Shown here piece after piece: positions 25,257 to 32,840 of a DNA stretch of 64,000 nucleotides. Within the stretch, counting starts at the first letter, position 1. The number at the start of each line of letters is the position of its first letter. This DNA is from Nocardioides sp. Soil797 (GTDB taxonomy: Bacteria; Actinomycetota; Actinomycetes; Propionibacteriales; Nocardioidaceae), in assembly GCA_001429555.1 (NCBI GenBank), contig LMSR01000011.1:373462-437461 (forward strand), given 5' to 3'. The notes under the pieces are model-generated. The model ran no database searches, was not told where the DNA came from, and worked only from the letters and a program-made list of their open reading frames with translations. The translations under genes and the position numbers were made by a program.

Positions 25257-26855
25257 GTGACCCAGACCACGCCACCATCACCTGTCTCCTCACCTCGGCC
25301 GATCACCCTGGGCGACCTGATCGAGGCGATGGCCGACGCCGTCCCCGACCGACCCGCGGTCAGGACGATCGAGCGCGACTGGACCTTCGCGGAGATCGAT
25401 GAACGCAGCACCCGCCTGGCCAACCACCTGGTGACACTCGGCGTACGCCCGGGCGAGCATGTCGCGGTGCACTCGCCGAACCGGATCGAGTGGGTGGACG
25501 CGTTCTACGGCTGCCTCAAGGCGCGCGCGGTGCCGATCAACATCAACTACAAGTACCTCCACGACGAGCTCGCCCACCTCTACCGTGACTCCGGCGCGGT
25601 GGCCGCGATCGTGGCACCGGCGTACGTCGACCTGGTCCGCGGCCTCGACCTGCCCGACCTCCGTGAGGTTCTGGTGCTCGGCGAGGAGTACGACGCCACG
25701 CTGGCCGCCGCATCGACCGAGCGCCTCACCGGCCGTTCCGCCGACGACCGCTATGTGCTCTACACCGGCGGCACCACCGGCAGTCCGAAGGGCGTGGTGT
25801 GGCGGCAGGAGGACGTGATGCGCGCGGCGCTGAACCAGAGCCGGTTCGGAGCACCGTTCGACTCGGTCGAGCAACTCGCCACTGAGGCTGCTGCGGCCGA
25901 GAATCCCCTTGTCCTGTTGGCATGTGGGCCGATGATGCACGGCGGGTCGCAGTGGATCCTCGGCAACGCACACATGGGTGGCGCAGCCGTGGGCCTGTTC
26001 ACCGACCCCAACTTCTCCGCCGAGGGCATCCTCGACCTGGTCGAGAAGGCGAAGGTCAACTCGCTGACGTTCCTAGGTGACGCGATGGGGCGTCCCGTCG
26101 CGGAGGCGATCCTCGCCGAGCCGACTCGCTGGGACCTGTCGTCGCTGGTGGCGGTCTCCAACGGGGCGGCGCCTCTCTCCGAGGGCGTGCGCGAGGAGAT
26201 CCGGCGCGCGCTTCCCGACCGCTTCATCCTCGACTCCTACGGATCGTCGGAGTCGGGCGCGACCGGCGCGCGGGTCGACGACGGCTCGTCCAACGGCGAG
26301 ACCGCGCCGCGCTTCGACGTCAGCGACCAGGTCGAGGTCTTCGACGAGTCGTTCGCCCCGTGCGCACCGGGCGCCGTCGGCATGCTCGGCCGCTCGGGCC
26401 CGGTGCCGTTGGGCTATCACAACGACCCGGTGAAGTCGGCGGCCACGTTCCGCGAGATCGGCGGGGTGCGGTGGGCGATACCCGGCGACATGGCGCGACG
26501 TGAGGACGACGGCACGGTCACCGTGCTGGGCCGCGGCTCGGTCTGCATCAACACCGGCGGGGAGAAGGTGCACCCCGAGGAGGTGGAGGCGGTGCTGCTG
26601 CGCCACGACGAGGTCTTCGACGCGGTCGTGGTCGGCACGCCCCACGAGCGCTGGGGCCAGCAGGTGACCGCACTGGTGCAGCGCCGCGACGGCTCCTCGG
26701 TGACCGAGGACGACCTCCGCGAGCACTGCCACGCCCTGATCGCGAACTACAAGGCGCCCAAGGCGATCCTGTTCGTCGACGAGGTCCCGCGTACGCCGGT
26801 CAGCAAGGTCGACTACCGTGCCAGCTCCGAGCTGGCCGCCTCGCTCCTCCCCTGA
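25257..26855 (+). CDS. Acyl-CoA synthetase, FadD19-like
   Basis: A 532-residue ANL-superfamily enzyme. The P-loop is LYTGGTTGSPKGVVW (about 168-182), the A5 region is LDSYGSSESGATG, the hinge region is GRGSVCINTGGEKVHPEEVE, and the adenylation Lys is in PRTPVSKVDYR. GDAMGRPVAEAIL and the PMMHGGSQW motif are shared with FadD19-type ligases that activate steroid side-chain acids with CoA. A KstR-like box upstream supports a steroid link. The GTG at 25257 gives VTQTTPP; the ribosome site is weak. Confidence 0.85.
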   Translation: MTQTTPPSPVSSPRPITLGDLIEAMADAVPDRPAVRTIERDWTFAEIDERSTRLANHLVTLGVRPGEHVAVHSPNRIEWVDAFYGCLKARAVPININYKYLHDELAHLYRDSGAVAAIVAPAYVDLVRGLDLPDLREVLVLGEEYDATLAAASTERLTGRSADDRYVLYTGGTTGSPKGVVWRQEDVMRAALNQSRFGAPFDSVEQLATEAAAAENPLVLLACGPMMHGGSQWILGNAHMGGAAVGLFTDPNFSAEGILDLVEKAKVNSLTFLGDAMGRPVAEAILAEPTRWDLSSLVAVSNGAAPLSEGVREEIRRALPDRFILDSYGSSESGATGARVDDGSSNGETAPRFDVSDQVEVFDESFAPCAPGAVGMLGRSGPVPLGYHNDPVKSAATFREIGGVRWAIPGDMARREDDGTVTVLGRGSVCINTGGEKVHPEEVEAVLLRHDEVFDAVVVGTPHERWGQQVTALVQRRDGSSVTEDDLREHCHALIANYKAPKAILFVDEVPRTPVSKVDYRASSELAASLLP

Positions 26856-26880
26856 GGCTCGTCCTTCATGGACCACAGAC

Positions 26881-26971
26881 CGGTCCGTCCGACATGCAGT
26901 TGGCCCGACTCCGACGGCAGACCACGCTCAACTCCTCGCCGAATCACCACAACTGCATGTCGAACGGACCG
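26881..26971. terminator. Long-loop inverted repeat between convergent genes
   Basis: Arms 26881-26902 and 26950-26971 (CGGTCCG...GCAGTTG type) are complementary over nearly all 22 bases, with a 47-base loop. It lies between the ends of fadD (+) and the OsmC gene (-) and probably acts as a two-way terminator. Confidence 0.5.
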
Positions 26972-27023
26972 CCGGCGCGCTCGAGACCGGCGCTCATGAA
27001 CGATCCGGACGCACCGGCCGGCG

Positions 27024-27485
27024 TCAGGCGACCGTGACCGTCGGCTCATGCGAGACCGGGAAGTTCACCGACGCCGCGATGAAGCAGTTCTCGCTCGCCT
27101 CCCGATGGATCGCCAGCGCCGCCTCGACCTGGTCGGCGGCGGCCACGACGACCCGCGACCGCAGCACCACCGAGGTGAAGTGGCCGCCCTGCCCGGCCTG
27201 CGCCATGGTGCCGACCGGCGAGTCGTCGTACGACGTCACGACGACGCCGTGGTTGACCGCCGAGTGCAGGTAGGACAACAGGTGGCACTGCGCGAGCGCG
27301 GCGAGCAGCAGCTCCTCTGGGTTCCAACGCGACGCGTCGCCGCGGAAGGTGGGGTCGGCCGAGCCCGCGAGATCGGGCTTGCCGTCGGCGCGCAGGAGCA
27401 CGTCGCGCGCATAGTCGCGGTAGCCGCTGGTGCCGGTACCGCGGTTGCCCTGCCAGGTCATCTCAAGCGCATAGGTGTGCTCCAT
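27024..27485 (-). CDS. OsmC family protein
   Basis: A 153-residue OsmC/Ohr-fold protein. The two conserved cysteines are in LAALAQCHLLSYLH and SENCFIAASVNFP, the peroxidatic/resolving pair that reduces organic hydroperoxides with a dithiol cofactor. NPEELLLAALAQC is the family signature. The ATG at 27485 gives MEHTYALEMTWQGNRG, a normal OsmC start; the longer frame is spurious. It is probably cytoplasmic and part of peroxide defence. Confidence 0.88.
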   Translation of the reverse strand: MEHTYALEMTWQGNRGTGTSGYRDYARDVLLRADGKPDLAGSADPTFRGDASRWNPEELLLAALAQCHLLSYLHSAVNHGVVVTSYDDSPVGTMAQAGQGGHFTSVVLRSRVVVAAADQVEAALAIHREASENCFIAASVNFPVSHEPTVTVA

Positions 27486-27556
27486 GCAGCCCATCCTGCC
27501 GCGATCTGGCCGAGGCGTCGGCATCGGCCAGTCCGTTCGCACGGAGCCCTCACCGG

Positions 27557-28009
27557 TCAGGTGTCGAGAGCGGCGAGCAACGCGCCCGGGGCGTTGAGGA
27601 AGACATCGAGGCTGGTCAGGGTTCCGAATTCCACTCCCCAGAGGTGCAGCTCACGGACTGTCCAGGTGCGCCCGTCGAGCCCCGGTGTGATCTCGGCCCG
27701 CCCGACGACCACGACGCGCTCACCGTCATCGATGAGCTCCTCCGGGACGTATCGGGCAGTGGCGCGTTCGCCCATCTGGTCGAACATCGTCCGGACGCCA
27801 GCGGGCCCGACATGCCGGCCGCGCCAAGGAACCGCGTCCGACTGCGTGGAGACGAACCCCTTCCCCAGGAGCGAGACGAAGGCGTCCAGGTCGCCGCTGT
27901 CGAAGGCCTGGTACGCCGCTTCCACGGCCCGCACGCCCGGACTCTTCTCGACCTGCTCGGAGGGCGCGTCCGTTCTTGTCACAGGATTGGTGGACTGTTC
28001 CTTGACCAT
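27557..28009 (-). CDS. SnoaL-like/NTF2-fold protein under a MerR-type promoter
   Basis: A 150-residue protein. AVEAAYQAFDSGDLDAFVSLLG (about 27-48) is the usual first helix of the SnoaL/NTF2 cone fold, followed by the WRG...VRTMFDQMGERATARYVPEELIDDGERVVV pattern. These proteins are cyclases, isomerases or ligand-binding proteins; no specific activity can be assigned. The notable point is regulation: a 19-base-spaced promoter with a palindrome ends almost at the ATG, so the mRNA is predicted to be leaderless. Confidence 0.75.
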   Translation of the reverse strand: MVKEQSTNPVTRTDAPSEQVEKSPGVRAVEAAYQAFDSGDLDAFVSLLGKGFVSTQSDAVPWRGRHVGPAGVRTMFDQMGERATARYVPEELIDDGERVVVVGRAEITPGLDGRTWTVRELHLWGVEFGTLTSLDVFLNAPGALLAALDT

Positions 28010-28015
28010 TCCGGC

Positions 28016-28046
28016 ACGCTAGAACTTCAACCTGACTTGAAGTCAA
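28016..28046 (-). promoter_or_regulatory. MerR-type promoter and operator
   Basis: On the minus strand, -35 TTGACT (28046-28041) and -10 TAGCGT (28021-28016) are 19 bases apart, the long spacing used by MerR-family activators. The palindrome CTTCAA-N6-TTGAAG (28025-28042) fills the spacer. The predicted transcription start falls at about 28009, the first base of the SnoaL-like gene. The outer half-sites match the site before soxR. Confidence 0.7.
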
Positions 28047-28199
28047 GCCCGACTGCCGTCGCAGCGGGGCCGGCCCTGCGCCCCCTGGCACCACCGTCGG
28101 TCGCCACCGCATCCCCAGCGCCGCCTCATGACTCACGAGGCGTCATTCCTTGTGGCGCGAGGCATCAAGGACTGGTGCGCGAGAGGTTGACAACCGCGG

Positions 28200-28478
28200 T
28201 CAGCAGCCCCCGGCCACCGCCGGGATGATCGAGACCTGGGTGCCGTCGACAACCGCGGTCTCGAGGTTGTCGAGGAAGCGGACGTCCTCGTTGCCGACGT
28301 ACACGTTGACGAAGCGGCGCAGGGCGCCGTTGTCGTCGAGCACGCGGGCCTTGATGCCCTCGTGGTTGGCGTCGAGGTCGTCGAGCACCTCCGCGAGGGT
28401 GGTGCCCTCGGCGCTCACCTCCGACTCACCGCCGGTGTAAGTGCGCAGGATGGTCGGGATGCGGACGGAAACGCTCAT
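28200..28478 (-). CDS. MoaD/ThiS-family sulfur carrier protein ending in GGC
   Basis: A 92-residue beta-grasp (ubiquitin-like) protein: VSVRIPTILRTYTGG at the start, TTLAEVLDDLDANHEGIKARV as the helix, FVNVYVGNEDVRFLDNLETAV in the middle and VSIIPAVAGGC at the end. The di-Gly tail is the site of thiocarboxylate formation, but here a Cys follows, so one residue must be removed before activation, as for QbsE-type carriers processed by a JAMM protease. The gene follows thrC on the same strand. Placement beside thrC and groEL2 is, from memory, conserved in Streptomyces. Likely donates sulfur in amino acid synthesis (CysO-like); the acceptor is not known. Confidence 0.8.
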   Translation of the reverse strand: MSVSVRIPTILRTYTGGESEVSAEGTTLAEVLDDLDANHEGIKARVLDDNGALRRFVNVYVGNEDVRFLDNLETAVVDGTQVSIIPAVAGGC

Positions 28479-28507
28479 GGGAATTCTGCTCTCCTCAGTG
28501 TGGGCCC

Positions 28508-28622
28508 CGCGAACTGGCAATCCTTGATGTCCGAACTGGCAATTGTTGATGTCCACGCATCAAGCATTGCCAGTTCGAAGCGCAAGAAGTGCAAGTTCGC
28601 GACGCAACGGTTGCACGTTCGT
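28508..28622. repeat. Repeat family A, locus 3 (two forward and three reverse units)
   Basis: Two forward and three reverse units meet head to head near 28555, so the block can fold into a large hairpin. The reverse units begin two bases past the thrC stop, reading in the thrC direction. The forward units end near the MoaD-like gene's leader. Confidence 0.85.
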
Positions 28623-28623
28623 G

Positions 28624-29892
28624 TCAGATGATGTTGGCGGCGACGAAGGCGTCGTACGACGGAGCGATGGTCGCGCGGGCGCTGACCCGGTCGGAGATCG
28701 CATCGAGTGTCTTCAGGCCGTGGCCGGTGTTGATCACGACCGTCTCGAGCGAGGGATCGAGCTGGCCGGTCTCGACGAGCTTCTTCAGTACGCCGACCGT
28801 GGTGCCGCCGGCGGTCTCGGTGAAGATGCCCTCGGTACGGGCCAGCAGCACGATCGCGTCGCGGATCTGGTCGTCGGTGATGTCCTCGACAGCGCCACCG
28901 GTGCGCTTGCAGACGTCGAGCACGTAGATGCCGTCCGCGGGGTTGCCGATGGCCAGCGACTTCGCGATCGTGTCGGGCTTGACCGGACGGATCGCGTCGA
29001 CGCCGGCCTTGTGCGCGGCACTGACCGGCGAGCAACCCTCGGCCTGGGCGCCGAAGACGCGGTAGGGCTTGTCCTCGACGAGGCCGAGCTTGATCAGCTC
29101 CTGGAAGGCCTTGTCCACCTTGGTCAGCTGGGAGCCGGAGGCCACCGGGATCACGATCTGGTCGGGCAGGCGCCAGCCGAGCTGCTCGGCGATCTCGTAG
29201 CCCAGGGTCTTGGAGCCCTCGGCGTAGTAGGGACGCACGTTGACGTTCACGAACGCCCAGCCGTCCTCCTCGCCGGCGATCTCGGAGGCCAGCTTGTTGA
29301 CGTCGTCGTAATTGCCGTCGACGGCGATGAGGTTGTCGGTGAAGACCGCCGAGTTCACCTGCTTGGGCTGCTCGAGGTTGCTCGGGATGAACACGACCGT
29401 CTTGATGCCGGCACGGGCGCCGGCCGCGGCGACCGCGTTGGCCAGGTTGCCGGTGCTGGGGCAGGCGAAGACCTTGGCGTCGAATTCGCGGGCGGCGCTG
29501 AGTGCGCAGGCGACGACGCGGTCCTTGAAGGAGTTGGTGGGGTTGGTCGAGTCGTCCTTGACCCACAGGTTGTCGATGCCGAGCTCACGGCCGAGGTTGT
29601 GGGCCTTGAGCAGGCGGGTGAAGCCCGGCTCGGTGTTGGGGCTCTGCTCGATGTCGTCGGGCACCGGCAACAGCGCCTTGTAGCGCCAGATGTTGCTGGG
29701 ACCGGCCTCGATCTCCTCGCGGGTCACGGCCGGGAAGTCGTAGGCGATCTCCAGGGGGCCGAAGCACTCCGGACACGCGTAGTGCGGACCGAGGTCGATC
29801 TGGTGGCCGCACTCGCGACACGAGAGGCCGGTGGCGTTGCCGAAGGCGCCCTCTCGGATCGTCTTGGCCTTTTCAATGGTGCTCGCGCTCAT
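28624..29892 (-). CDS. thrC: Threonine synthase
   Basis: A 422-residue PLP enzyme. An N-terminal zinc-ribbon-like part has CRECGH and CPECFG. The PLP lysine is in NPTNSFKDRVV, the phosphate-binding region is CPSTGNLANAVAAAG, and the C-terminal region includes FTETAGGTTVGVLKKL. It converts O-phosphohomoserine to threonine. It is transcribed toward the MoaD-like gene across a family A repeat array. The start ATG at 29892 has AGGAGG upstream. Confidence 0.94.
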   Translation of the reverse strand: MSASTIEKAKTIREGAFGNATGLSCRECGHQIDLGPHYACPECFGPLEIAYDFPAVTREEIEAGPSNIWRYKALLPVPDDIEQSPNTEPGFTRLLKAHNLGRELGIDNLWVKDDSTNPTNSFKDRVVACALSAAREFDAKVFACPSTGNLANAVAAAGARAGIKTVVFIPSNLEQPKQVNSAVFTDNLIAVDGNYDDVNKLASEIAGEEDGWAFVNVNVRPYYAEGSKTLGYEIAEQLGWRLPDQIVIPVASGSQLTKVDKAFQELIKLGLVEDKPYRVFGAQAEGCSPVSAAHKAGVDAIRPVKPDTIAKSLAIGNPADGIYVLDVCKRTGGAVEDITDDQIRDAIVLLARTEGIFTETAGGTTVGVLKKLVETGQLDPSLETVVINTGHGLKTLDAISDRVSARATIAPSYDAFVAANII

Positions 29893-30238
29893 GAGTCCTC
29901 CTTCTCATCTTCCCCGCGTCGTATCTCGCCGTGGGCCGGAATTAGCACCGTTTCCACGACTGGTCCCGCCCGGGTTTCTGGTGGGCGGAGCAGGGGGCTC
30001 GTGGCGGTTGCCGGGACTTCACTGGGCCGTTCCCTCAGTCCCTCTCGATGAGCTGTGGATCAGCGTACGCACGACGTCTCACGATGTGCACATCGGGTCC
30101 GGGATTCGGACACCGTCGCGCTGAGGTGGCACGAGTTCACGCCGTACGCCGCTGAGGTGGCGCGAGTTCACGCCGTACGCCGTCGACTCGCGCCGACTCG
30201 GCGCAGGGGCCGGTCAGCGAACATGGTTGGGTGGAGCC
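29893..30238. other. Intergenic region between thrC and otsB
   Basis: A 346-base divergent gap. It must hold the promoters of thrC (-) and otsB (+). No small gene is supported. The only visible structure is a 31-base tandem duplication at 30120-30181 with one mismatch (GAGTTCACGCCGTACGCC-type). Confidence 0.6.
30120..30181. repeat. 31-base tandem duplication before otsB
   Basis: Two copies of a GCTGAGGTGGCRCGAGTTCA-type sequence followed by CGCCGTACGCC, differing at one base, end about 57 bases before the otsB start. They could be duplicated operator DNA or a slipped-strand duplication. Confidence 0.6.
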
Positions 30239-31084
30239 ATGGAGTTCATCTCCGCCTCCGGCGAGGACAGGTACGCCGCGGTCGTGCGGGCCGCGGGCGA
30301 CACCGTGATCGGCCTCGACCTCGACGGCACCCTCTCCCCCATCGTCGACGACCCGACGCAGGCCCGGATCCACCCCGATGCGTCCGAGGTGTTGATCGAT
30401 CTGGCCGACCAGGTCGCGGCGATCGCGATCATCACCGGCCGACCCGCACGCCAGGCCCTGGCGCTGGCCGACCTCGACGACCTCGGTGAGGCCATCGGCG
30501 AGCGCGGCAAGGAGCTTCACGTCTTCGGCCAGTACGGCAACGAGCGCTGGTCGTCGCGCAGCCGGCGGATCGTCTCTCCACGCCCTCCGTCGGGTCTGGG
30601 CAGCTTCCTGGCCGAGCTGCCTGCGTTGTTGCGCCGGGCCGACGCCGCCGATGCATACGTCGAGGAGAAGGGCCTCGCGGTCGCCGTACACACTCGGCGG
30701 CTCGCGGAGCCCCAGGCCACGTTCGAGCGGCTGCTCACCCCGATCAGCGAGTTGGCGGCGGCCAACGGCCTCGGCATCGAGCCGGGTCGCAGCGTGATCG
30801 AGGTCCGGGCGCCGGGCACCCACAAGGGCGATGCGGTGCACACCATCGCCGGCGAGGTGGGTGCGCGGGGGTTCCTCTTCGCCGGCGACGACCTCGGCGA
30901 CCTCGAGGCGTTCTCGGCCGTCGACGACCTGCGTCGCGAGGGTCTGGCCACGTTGTTGGTCTGCTCGTCCTGCGACGAGCACGATGCACTGATGCGCCGG
31001 GCAGACGTCGCGGTCGAGGGACCGGTCGGCGTACTCGCCCTGCTGCGTCAGCTCACCGCGGACGCCCGTGCCACCCGCCTCTGA
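30239..31084 (+). CDS. otsB: Trehalose-6-phosphate phosphatase
   Basis: A 281-residue HAD-superfamily phosphatase. Motif I is GLDLDGTLSPI (nucleophile Asp near residue 24), motif II is AIITGRPA, and motif IV is FLFAGDDLGDLEAF. The ERGKELHVFGQYGNERW and VEEKGLAVAVH segments match OtsB cap regions. It removes phosphate from trehalose-6-phosphate. The ATG at 30239 (MEFISASGED) is chosen over a TTG four codons upstream. otsA is about 3 kb away on the same strand, separated by signalling genes. Confidence 0.9.
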   Translation: MEFISASGEDRYAAVVRAAGDTVIGLDLDGTLSPIVDDPTQARIHPDASEVLIDLADQVAAIAIITGRPARQALALADLDDLGEAIGERGKELHVFGQYGNERWSSRSRRIVSPRPPSGLGSFLAELPALLRRADAADAYVEEKGLAVAVHTRRLAEPQATFERLLTPISELAAANGLGIEPGRSVIEVRAPGTHKGDAVHTIAGEVGARGFLFAGDDLGDLEAFSAVDDLRREGLATLLVCSSCDEHDALMRRADVAVEGPVGVLALLRQLTADARATRL

Positions 31085-31148
31085 GCGAGCACACGGCGTA
31101 CGACGGGGCGCATCGCGGCCGCCTGCTTTCCACGGCTGCGCACCTGCC

Positions 31149-31243
31149 GTGTTCGTGACGGAAGGAAGTTCGCTGAGCCCCGCGACACGCACGCGCTCAG
31201 CGGACGCCGATCGCGCGTGAACTTCCTTGCGCCACGAACACAC
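31149..31243. terminator. Nested inverted repeats after otsB
   Basis: An outer pair of about 25-base arms (GTGTTCGTGAC...GAAGTTC and its near complement) encloses an inner CGCTGAGC/GCTCAGCG pair at 31171-31178 and 31195-31202. It fills the gap between the ends of otsB (+) and the LytR_C gene (-), and is probably a bidirectional terminator. Confidence 0.5.
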
Positions 31244-31284
31244 CCTCGCGAGCCACGGGCCTGCCTACGCCGGCGGCTGTGTGA

Positions 31285-31779
31285 TCAGCCGGTGTAGTCG
31301 GCGGTGAGGATGACCGTCAGCCGGTCGAAGTTCATCGGATCGACCGCGGGCATCAAACGGGTGATGTTGAGGTCCTGGGCGAGCAGCTTGGCGGCGGCCT
31401 TGAGCCGGGGCGGGTAGTAGACCGTGGGAGCCGGGATCGTGCCCATCCAGTTGTCGGAGCCGACGACCTGCCAGCCGGCGTCACGCGCGGTCTCGGCCGT
31501 GGAGCCGGCCAGACCGGAGATGTTGGAGTTGTTGAAGATCGACACGTAGACCTTGGCCCGGTTGACCTTCTTCGGCTTCTTCTTGACCGGGGCCGGGTCG
31601 GGCGCGACTGTCGGCGAGGCGCTCTGAGAGGACTCCGGCTTCGAGACCGGCTCCATCTTGGAGGAGCCGCCGTCGCTGGACGTGGCGACGTAGGCGATGA
31701 CCGCCATCGCAACAGCCACGATGCTCAGAATCACGAGCGGAGAGGGGAAGGCGACACCACGGTCGTCTCTCACGCGCAT
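31285..31779 (-). CDS. LytR C-terminal domain envelope protein (VirR-like)
   Basis: A 164-residue protein. One N-terminal membrane helix (PLVILSIVAVAMAVIAYVA, about 14-32), a Ser/Pro/Lys-rich linker to about residue 75, then a LytR_C domain (VYVSIFNNSNISGLAGSTAETARDAGW ... NWMGTIPAPTVYYPP ... ARDAG type). It starts 5 bases after the DUF3263 gene. From memory this pair matches Rv0430-Rv0431 of M. tuberculosis, where Rv0431 (VirR) affects cell-wall integrity and vesicle release. Likely anchored in the membrane with the domain outside. Confidence 0.82.
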   Translation of the reverse strand: MRVRDDRGVAFPSPLVILSIVAVAMAVIAYVATSSDGGSSKMEPVSKPESSQSASPTVAPDPAPVKKKPKKVNRAKVYVSIFNNSNISGLAGSTAETARDAGWQVVGSDNWMGTIPAPTVYYPPRLKAAAKLLAQDLNITRLMPAVDPMNFDRLTVILTADYTG

Positions 31780-31784
31780 GCGGA

Positions 31785-32081
31785 TCAGACCTCGAAGCCG
31801 AGGCGGCGGGCCGAGCGCTGGCGCTGGCGCGCAGCGCGGAGTCGGCGCAGGCGACGAACCAGCAACGGGTCGGAGGCCAGTGCCTCGGGCTTGTCGATCA
31901 GTGCGTTGAGGACCTGGTAGTAGCGGGTGGAGGACATGTCGAACTTGTCACGCACGGCCTGCTCCTTGGCCCCGGCGTACTTCCACCACTGGCGCTCGAA
32001 CTCGAGAATCTCGCTGTCGCGCTCGGAGAGCACCGCGCCATCGGCGGATTGCTCCTGGTTGACGGACTCTGCGGCACCCAT
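31785..32081 (-). CDS. DUF3263 domain protein
   Basis: A 98-residue protein. LSERDSEILEFERQWWKYAGAKEQAVRDKF and YYQVLNALIDKPEALASDPLLVRRLRRLR match DUF3263, a helical domain resembling sigma-region or HTH DNA-binding proteins. The C terminus is Arg-rich. The ATG at 32081 is chosen; the longer frame runs through repeat C. It is always found with the LytR_C gene in actinobacteria, as far as I recall, and the 5-base gap supports co-translation. Possible small regulator. Confidence 0.85.
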   Translation of the reverse strand: MGAAESVNQEQSADGAVLSERDSEILEFERQWWKYAGAKEQAVRDKFDMSSTRYYQVLNALIDKPEALASDPLLVRRLRRLRAARQRQRSARRLGFEV

Positions 32082-32417
32082 GTGGTCGACCCCTTCACTA
32101 CTGATTTGCCCAAAAGGCAGTGATGCCATAGTAAACAACCGAATCACAAACCTGTCATTCGATCCCCGGCGAGTCCCCTGTGACTCGCCGTACGACGGTC
32201 CTCCCGGCCGAAACATCCACCTCCCGGCCGGAATTTCGGCCGGGAGGTTCCCATTTCCCCGGGTACCCGGGGAAATGGGAACGACCACGACGGCCTCCCG
32301 ACTGACCGACCAGCGGACACAGTCGGCCATTCTCTGGACACGGTGGGGAGCTGACCGCGAAGATCAGTGCGGGACGGAGCCCGACGCACTGCGTCGACCC
32401 TCGAGAGGATTCCAGAC
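32082..32417. other. Divergent intergenic region
   Basis: A 336-base gap between the DUF3263 gene (-) and the cyclic-nucleotide-binding gene (+). It holds repeat C copy 2 and about 120 bases on each side that should contain the two promoters. AT-richer sequence near 32125-32150 could hold the minus-strand promoter. No extra gene is supported. Confidence 0.6.
32200..32281. repeat. Repeat family C, copy 2 (double palindrome)
   Basis: A CTCCCGGCCGAAAC half-element, a near-perfect palindrome at 32219-32248 centred on GAATTTC, and a perfect 32 bp palindrome at 32249-32280 centred on GGGTACCC. Here it lies between divergent genes, so it cannot be a terminator for either. Confidence 0.85.
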
Positions 32418-32840
32418 GTGAGCAGTTCACCCGAGCAGGCGGAACTCACCCGCCTCGACCGATTCGCCAACCTCAGTGACGCCGAGATCCGGGCCATCGT
32501 GGACCACGGCACTGCCGTGAACGTCCCGGCCAACTGGTCGCTCATCTGGGAGAAGACCCCTGCCGACAAGGCCTACATCCTCCTCGACGGCGAGGTCTCC
32601 GTGCGCCGCAGCGGCCAGGAGATCGCCCGCCTCGGCCCCGGCGACACGGTCGGCGAGGCCGCCATCGTCAGCCGCAAGCTGCGCAACGCCAGCGTCGTGT
32701 CGTTGACCCCGCTGCGGGTGCTGCACTTCACCAGCGAGGCCGTGCAGGACCTGATCGACACGGTGCCGACCTTCCGTACGGCGCTCGAGCAGACCACCGC
32801 CGAGCGACTCCCCGACGCCGGCGGTCCCACCGCGCCATGA
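32418..32840 (+). CDS. Cyclic nucleotide-binding domain protein
   Basis: A 140-residue single-domain CAP_ED protein with no DNA-binding domain. AYILLDGEVSVRRSGQEIARLGPGDTVGEAAIVSRKLRNASVV holds the beta-roll and the phosphate-binding cassette GEAAIVSRKLRNAS; the usual Arg-Thr/Ser pair is partly changed (RNAS). GAGAGG before the GTG at 32418 fixes the start. Its stop overlaps the cyclase start as ATGA, so a cAMP sensor and a cAMP maker are co-translated. It could be a feedback sensor or a regulatory partner of the cyclase. Confidence 0.83.
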   Translation: MSSSPEQAELTRLDRFANLSDAEIRAIVDHGTAVNVPANWSLIWEKTPADKAYILLDGEVSVRRSGQEIARLGPGDTVGEAAIVSRKLRNASVVSLTPLRVLHFTSEAVQDLIDTVPTFRTALEQTTAERLPDAGGPTAP

